From assembly GCA_016302225.1 (NCBI GenBank), contig JAEDOB010000012.1:1-18047 (forward strand): 18,047 nt of DNA. The letters run 5' to 3'. Below the pieces are notes generated by a model. That model was not told where the DNA came from and did not search any database. It saw only the letters and a list, made by a program, of their open reading frames with translations. The DNA comes from Oscillospiraceae bacterium (GTDB lineage Bacteria; Bacillota; Clostridia; Oscillospirales; Ruminococcaceae). Both the position numbers and the translations under genes were made by a program. Position 1 is the stretch's first letter; every line of letters starts with the position of its first letter. This document shows positions 15,943 through 18,047 of this stretch, one piece after another.

Positions 15943-16701
15943 ATGCTGTATGTTTACACCTTTCTGCTGATATTTATAATGATACTGCCTGCCGCCGTTA
16001 TTATCCCGCAGGCGTTTACAAGTCTTAACTATTTCAAATTTCCCGTTGAGGATTTTTCCATGAAATGGTTTGAGAAATTCTTCGACAATGAGCAGTGGAT
16101 AGTCGGTCTGGAAAGAAGCCTTGCCATTGCCATTATATCCGCAGTTCTGGCAACGGCTCTGGGAACAATGGCTGCCCTTGCCATGAACAAGCTGGAGTTC
16201 AAGGGAAAGTCCGTTTTTATGAGCATTATGATAGCTCCCATGGTCGTTCCCGTAGTCGTTGTGGGTGCTGCACTCTATACCACCTTTGCGCCTATCGGAC
16301 TGACAAACAGCTTTGTGGGACTGATTTTTGCGCATACTCTTCTGGGAATTCCCATGGTGTTTGTGACAATGCTTTCGGGCTTTGCCAATGTGAACGAGAA
16401 CCTTGAGCTTGCGGCAATGAGCATGGGTTCATCACCTATGGGCGCATTTTTCAAGGTAACTCTCCCTACCGTTCGTTCTTCGCTGGTATCGTCGGTGCTG
16501 TTTGCATTTGTAACAAGCCTTGACGAGGTAGTGGTAACCACCTTCGTATCGGGCGCAAACACAAAAACGCTTACCATGGTAATGTGGGAGAATATGAGAA
16601 CGAACATTGACCCGACCCTTGCCGTCGCTGCCCTGTTTATGATAATCCTGACTCTCGGAATGTACATTATCAAGGAAATAGTCGAAGCAAGATCAAAGTA
16701 A
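15943..16701 (+). CDS. ABC transporter permease, spermidine/putrescine (PotC) type
   Basis: A 252-residue membrane protein with six predicted helices (TM1 ~2-25, TM6 ~225-246), the usual size for PotC. The EAA loop reads LELAAMSMGSSPMGAFFKV followed by TLP, and the helix after it contains the characteristic FVTSLDEVVVTTF. AGAGGTG lies just upstream of the ATG, overlapping the end of the first permease gene, so translation is coupled. It should pair with the preceding permease to form the channel. The required ATPase and solute-binding protein may lie past the right edge. Confidence 0.92.
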   Translation: MLYVYTFLLIFIMILPAAVIIPQAFTSLNYFKFPVEDFSMKWFEKFFDNEQWIVGLERSLAIAIISAVLATALGTMAALAMNKLEFKGKSVFMSIMIAPMVVPVVVVGAALYTTFAPIGLTNSFVGLIFAHTLLGIPMVFVTMLSGFANVNENLELAAMSMGSSPMGAFFKVTLPTVRSSLVSSVLFAFVTSLDEVVVTTFVSGANTKTLTMVMWENMRTNIDPTLAVAALFMIILTLGMYIIKEIVEARSK

Positions 16702-16703
16702 TT

Positions 16704-16739
16704 TTTCCGCCGCTTGTGAACGTTCGCAGGCGGCGGAAA
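16704..16739 (+). other. Strong intercistronic hairpin between permease and deaminase genes
   Basis: Positions 16704-16721 pair almost perfectly with 16722-16739 (arms TTTCCGCCGC and GCGGCGGAAA, with two G-U pairs inside). No T-run follows; the deaminase ribosome site AAGGAGG begins 4 bases later at 16744. It is more likely an RNA-stability or expression-tuning hairpin inside the operon than a full terminator. Confidence 0.6.
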
Positions 16740-16758
16740 TTTCAAGGAGGAATATTTT

Positions 16759-18024
16759 ATGACTGTATATAAAAACGCCTTAATGAGAAACTGTTCTCAG
16801 CTGAAAGACATTCTTGTAAAGGACGGAAAAATCGCAAAAATAGCCGATTCGGGAACAATATCCTCGGAAAATTCGGAAAAAATCGACCTGAACGGCAGGC
16901 TTGTCTGCGAGCCCTACTGTGACCCCCATATCCATCTGGACTACGTTTTTACCGCTGCAAGCTTTGGCGAAAATTCCACGGGAACGCTTTTTGACGGTAT
17001 TGCAAGCTGGTCGGATTCCAAAAGCACGCTTACTCCCGAGATAATCAAGGAACGTGCCAAAAAAGGTCTGCTTGAACAGCTTCTGGGCGGAACGCAGTAT
17101 ATCCGCACCCACGTTGACGTTACCGACCCGAAGCTTACGGGGCTGAAAGCAATGCTTGAGCTTCGTGAGGAGGTCAAGGATTATGCGGACATACAGATAG
17201 TTGCATTCCCGCAGGAGGGAATGTATTCCTACAAGGGCGGCGAGGAGCTTGTGGAGGAGGCTCTGAAAATGGGCGCAGACTGCGTCGGTGCTATCCCCCA
17301 CTTTGAGTATACTGCCGAAATGGGAACAAGATCGGTGAAAAAAGCCGTCGAGCTTGCGGTAAAATACAATAAGCTGGTTGACGTTCACTGCGACGAAACG
17401 GACGATGATATGTCACGCTTCGTTGAAGTGCTGGCGTATGAAGCAATGGATAACGGCATTGGCGAAAAGACAACTGCCAGCCACACCTGCGCAATGGGTT
17501 CATATAACAACGCCTACGCATTCAAGCTTTTTAAGCTGCTGAAAAGGTCGGGGATAAGCTTCATCTCCTGTCCCACCGAAAATATCCATTTGCAGGGCAG
17601 ATATGACAATTACCCCAAACGCAGAGGACTTACAAGAGTAAAGGAAATGCTGGACGACAATATTAACGTATGCTTTGCACAGGATTCCATCTGCGACCCC
17701 TGGTATCCTCTGGGAAACGGAAATCTTATGTACGTTCTGGACGCAGGCTTTCATATCTGCCATCTTACCGCACCTCAGTATATGAACAGGGCGCTTGACC
17801 TTATCACGTCAAACGGCGCAAAAACGCTTCATCTGGGTGACAGCTATTATCTTCGTGAGGGAAATCCCGCAAGCTTTATTGTTATCGACGCAAAGAATGA
17901 TTTTGACGCACTCCGCAATCGTGCACAGGTGCTTATGTCGGTAAGAAACGGAAAGCTTTTGTTCCGAAAAGAGGCTCCCTCATTCGGTGAAGAAAGCCTC
18001 AGCGGTTATTTTAAAATGCAGTAA
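16759..18024 (+). CDS. codA: CodA-type cytosine deaminase family amidohydrolase, Ser at the discriminating position
   Basis: The protein has 421 residues, close to E. coli CodA, and aligns along its full length. The metal and catalytic residues are present: His57/His59 (DPHIHLD), Gln152 (VAFPQEG), His210 and Glu213 (DVHCDETDDDMSRFVE), His242 (TASHTCAM) and Asp309. Where E. coli has GHDDVFDPWYPLG, this protein has AQDSICDPWYPLG, so the residue after the metal Asp (CodA Asp-314) is Ser310 and the preceding His is Gln. CodA hydrolyses cytosine to uracil and ammonia in the cytosol; relatives lacking Asp-314 include 5-methylcytosine deaminases, and a Corynebacterium member is tied to creatinine use. 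AAGGAGG lies 8 bases before the ATG. It is the third gene of the rightward operon, opposite a creatininase-family gene. Family certain; substrate open. Confidence 0.93.
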   Translation: MTVYKNALMRNCSQLKDILVKDGKIAKIADSGTISSENSEKIDLNGRLVCEPYCDPHIHLDYVFTAASFGENSTGTLFDGIASWSDSKSTLTPEIIKERAKKGLLEQLLGGTQYIRTHVDVTDPKLTGLKAMLELREEVKDYADIQIVAFPQEGMYSYKGGEELVEEALKMGADCVGAIPHFEYTAEMGTRSVKKAVELAVKYNKLVDVHCDETDDDMSRFVEVLAYEAMDNGIGEKTTASHTCAMGSYNNAYAFKLFKLLKRSGISFISCPTENIHLQGRYDNYPKRRGLTRVKEMLDDNINVCFAQDSICDPWYPLGNGNLMYVLDAGFHICHLTAPQYMNRALDLITSNGAKTLHLGDSYYLREGNPASFIVIDAKNDFDALRNRAQVLMSVRNGKLLFRKEAPSFGEESLSGYFKMQ

Positions 18025-18047
18025 TGGGTGTTCCCCTAAAATAACGT

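Overview
The window looks like a low-to-moderate GC Clostridia chromosome, most likely a Ruminococcus-type gut Oscillospiraceae. This is inferred from strong AGGAGG-type ribosome sites, Firmicutes lipoproteins, and the style of its hybrid kinases and ABC operons; there is no rRNA or other taxonomic marker. I count twelve protein genes and no tRNA, rRNA, CRISPR array or transposase. The rest is regulatory DNA and small palindromic repeats.

Region 1 (1-8330, minus strand) is a signalling cluster. In transcription order it holds a lipoprotein that fuses a solute-binding domain to a 5'-nucleotidase C-terminal-like domain (8153-6306), a membrane hybrid histidine kinase with an extracellular sensor and two receiver domains (6248-3333), and a soluble hybrid kinase with a PocR domain and three tandem copies of a ~145-residue PAS-like unit (3075-91). 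A good promoter precedes the lipoprotein. A near-copy of that promoter lies at 16-44 and points out of the left edge. No DNA-binding output protein is present.

Region 2 (8608-13661, plus strand) is a tight operon: an iron-containing alcohol/glycerol dehydrogenase-like protein, a three-part ABC importer of the TrpXYZ/ABC_sub_bind class (lipoprotein, permease, ATPase), and a PucR-family regulator. Two copies of a 123-bp palindromic repeat (8340-8462 and 13731-13853), in opposite orientations, bracket it.

Region 3 (13936-18024) is a divergent nitrogen-compound locus. A creatininase-family amidohydrolase with a complete set of expected catalytic residues is read leftward. Two spermidine/putrescine-type ABC permeases and a CodA-type cytosine deaminase are read rightward. 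The deaminase has Ser where E. coli CodA has its discriminating Asp-314, a change associated with 5-methylcytosine deaminases and shared by a Corynebacterium enzyme also linked to creatinine. The divergent promoter region carries a palindrome over one -10, three copies of AGATACAAAA around the other promoter, and a ~165-nt structured leader.

Taken together, the window suggests sensing, import and breakdown of small nitrogenous molecules (nucleobases, creatinine or similar). The substrates are inferred, not shown.
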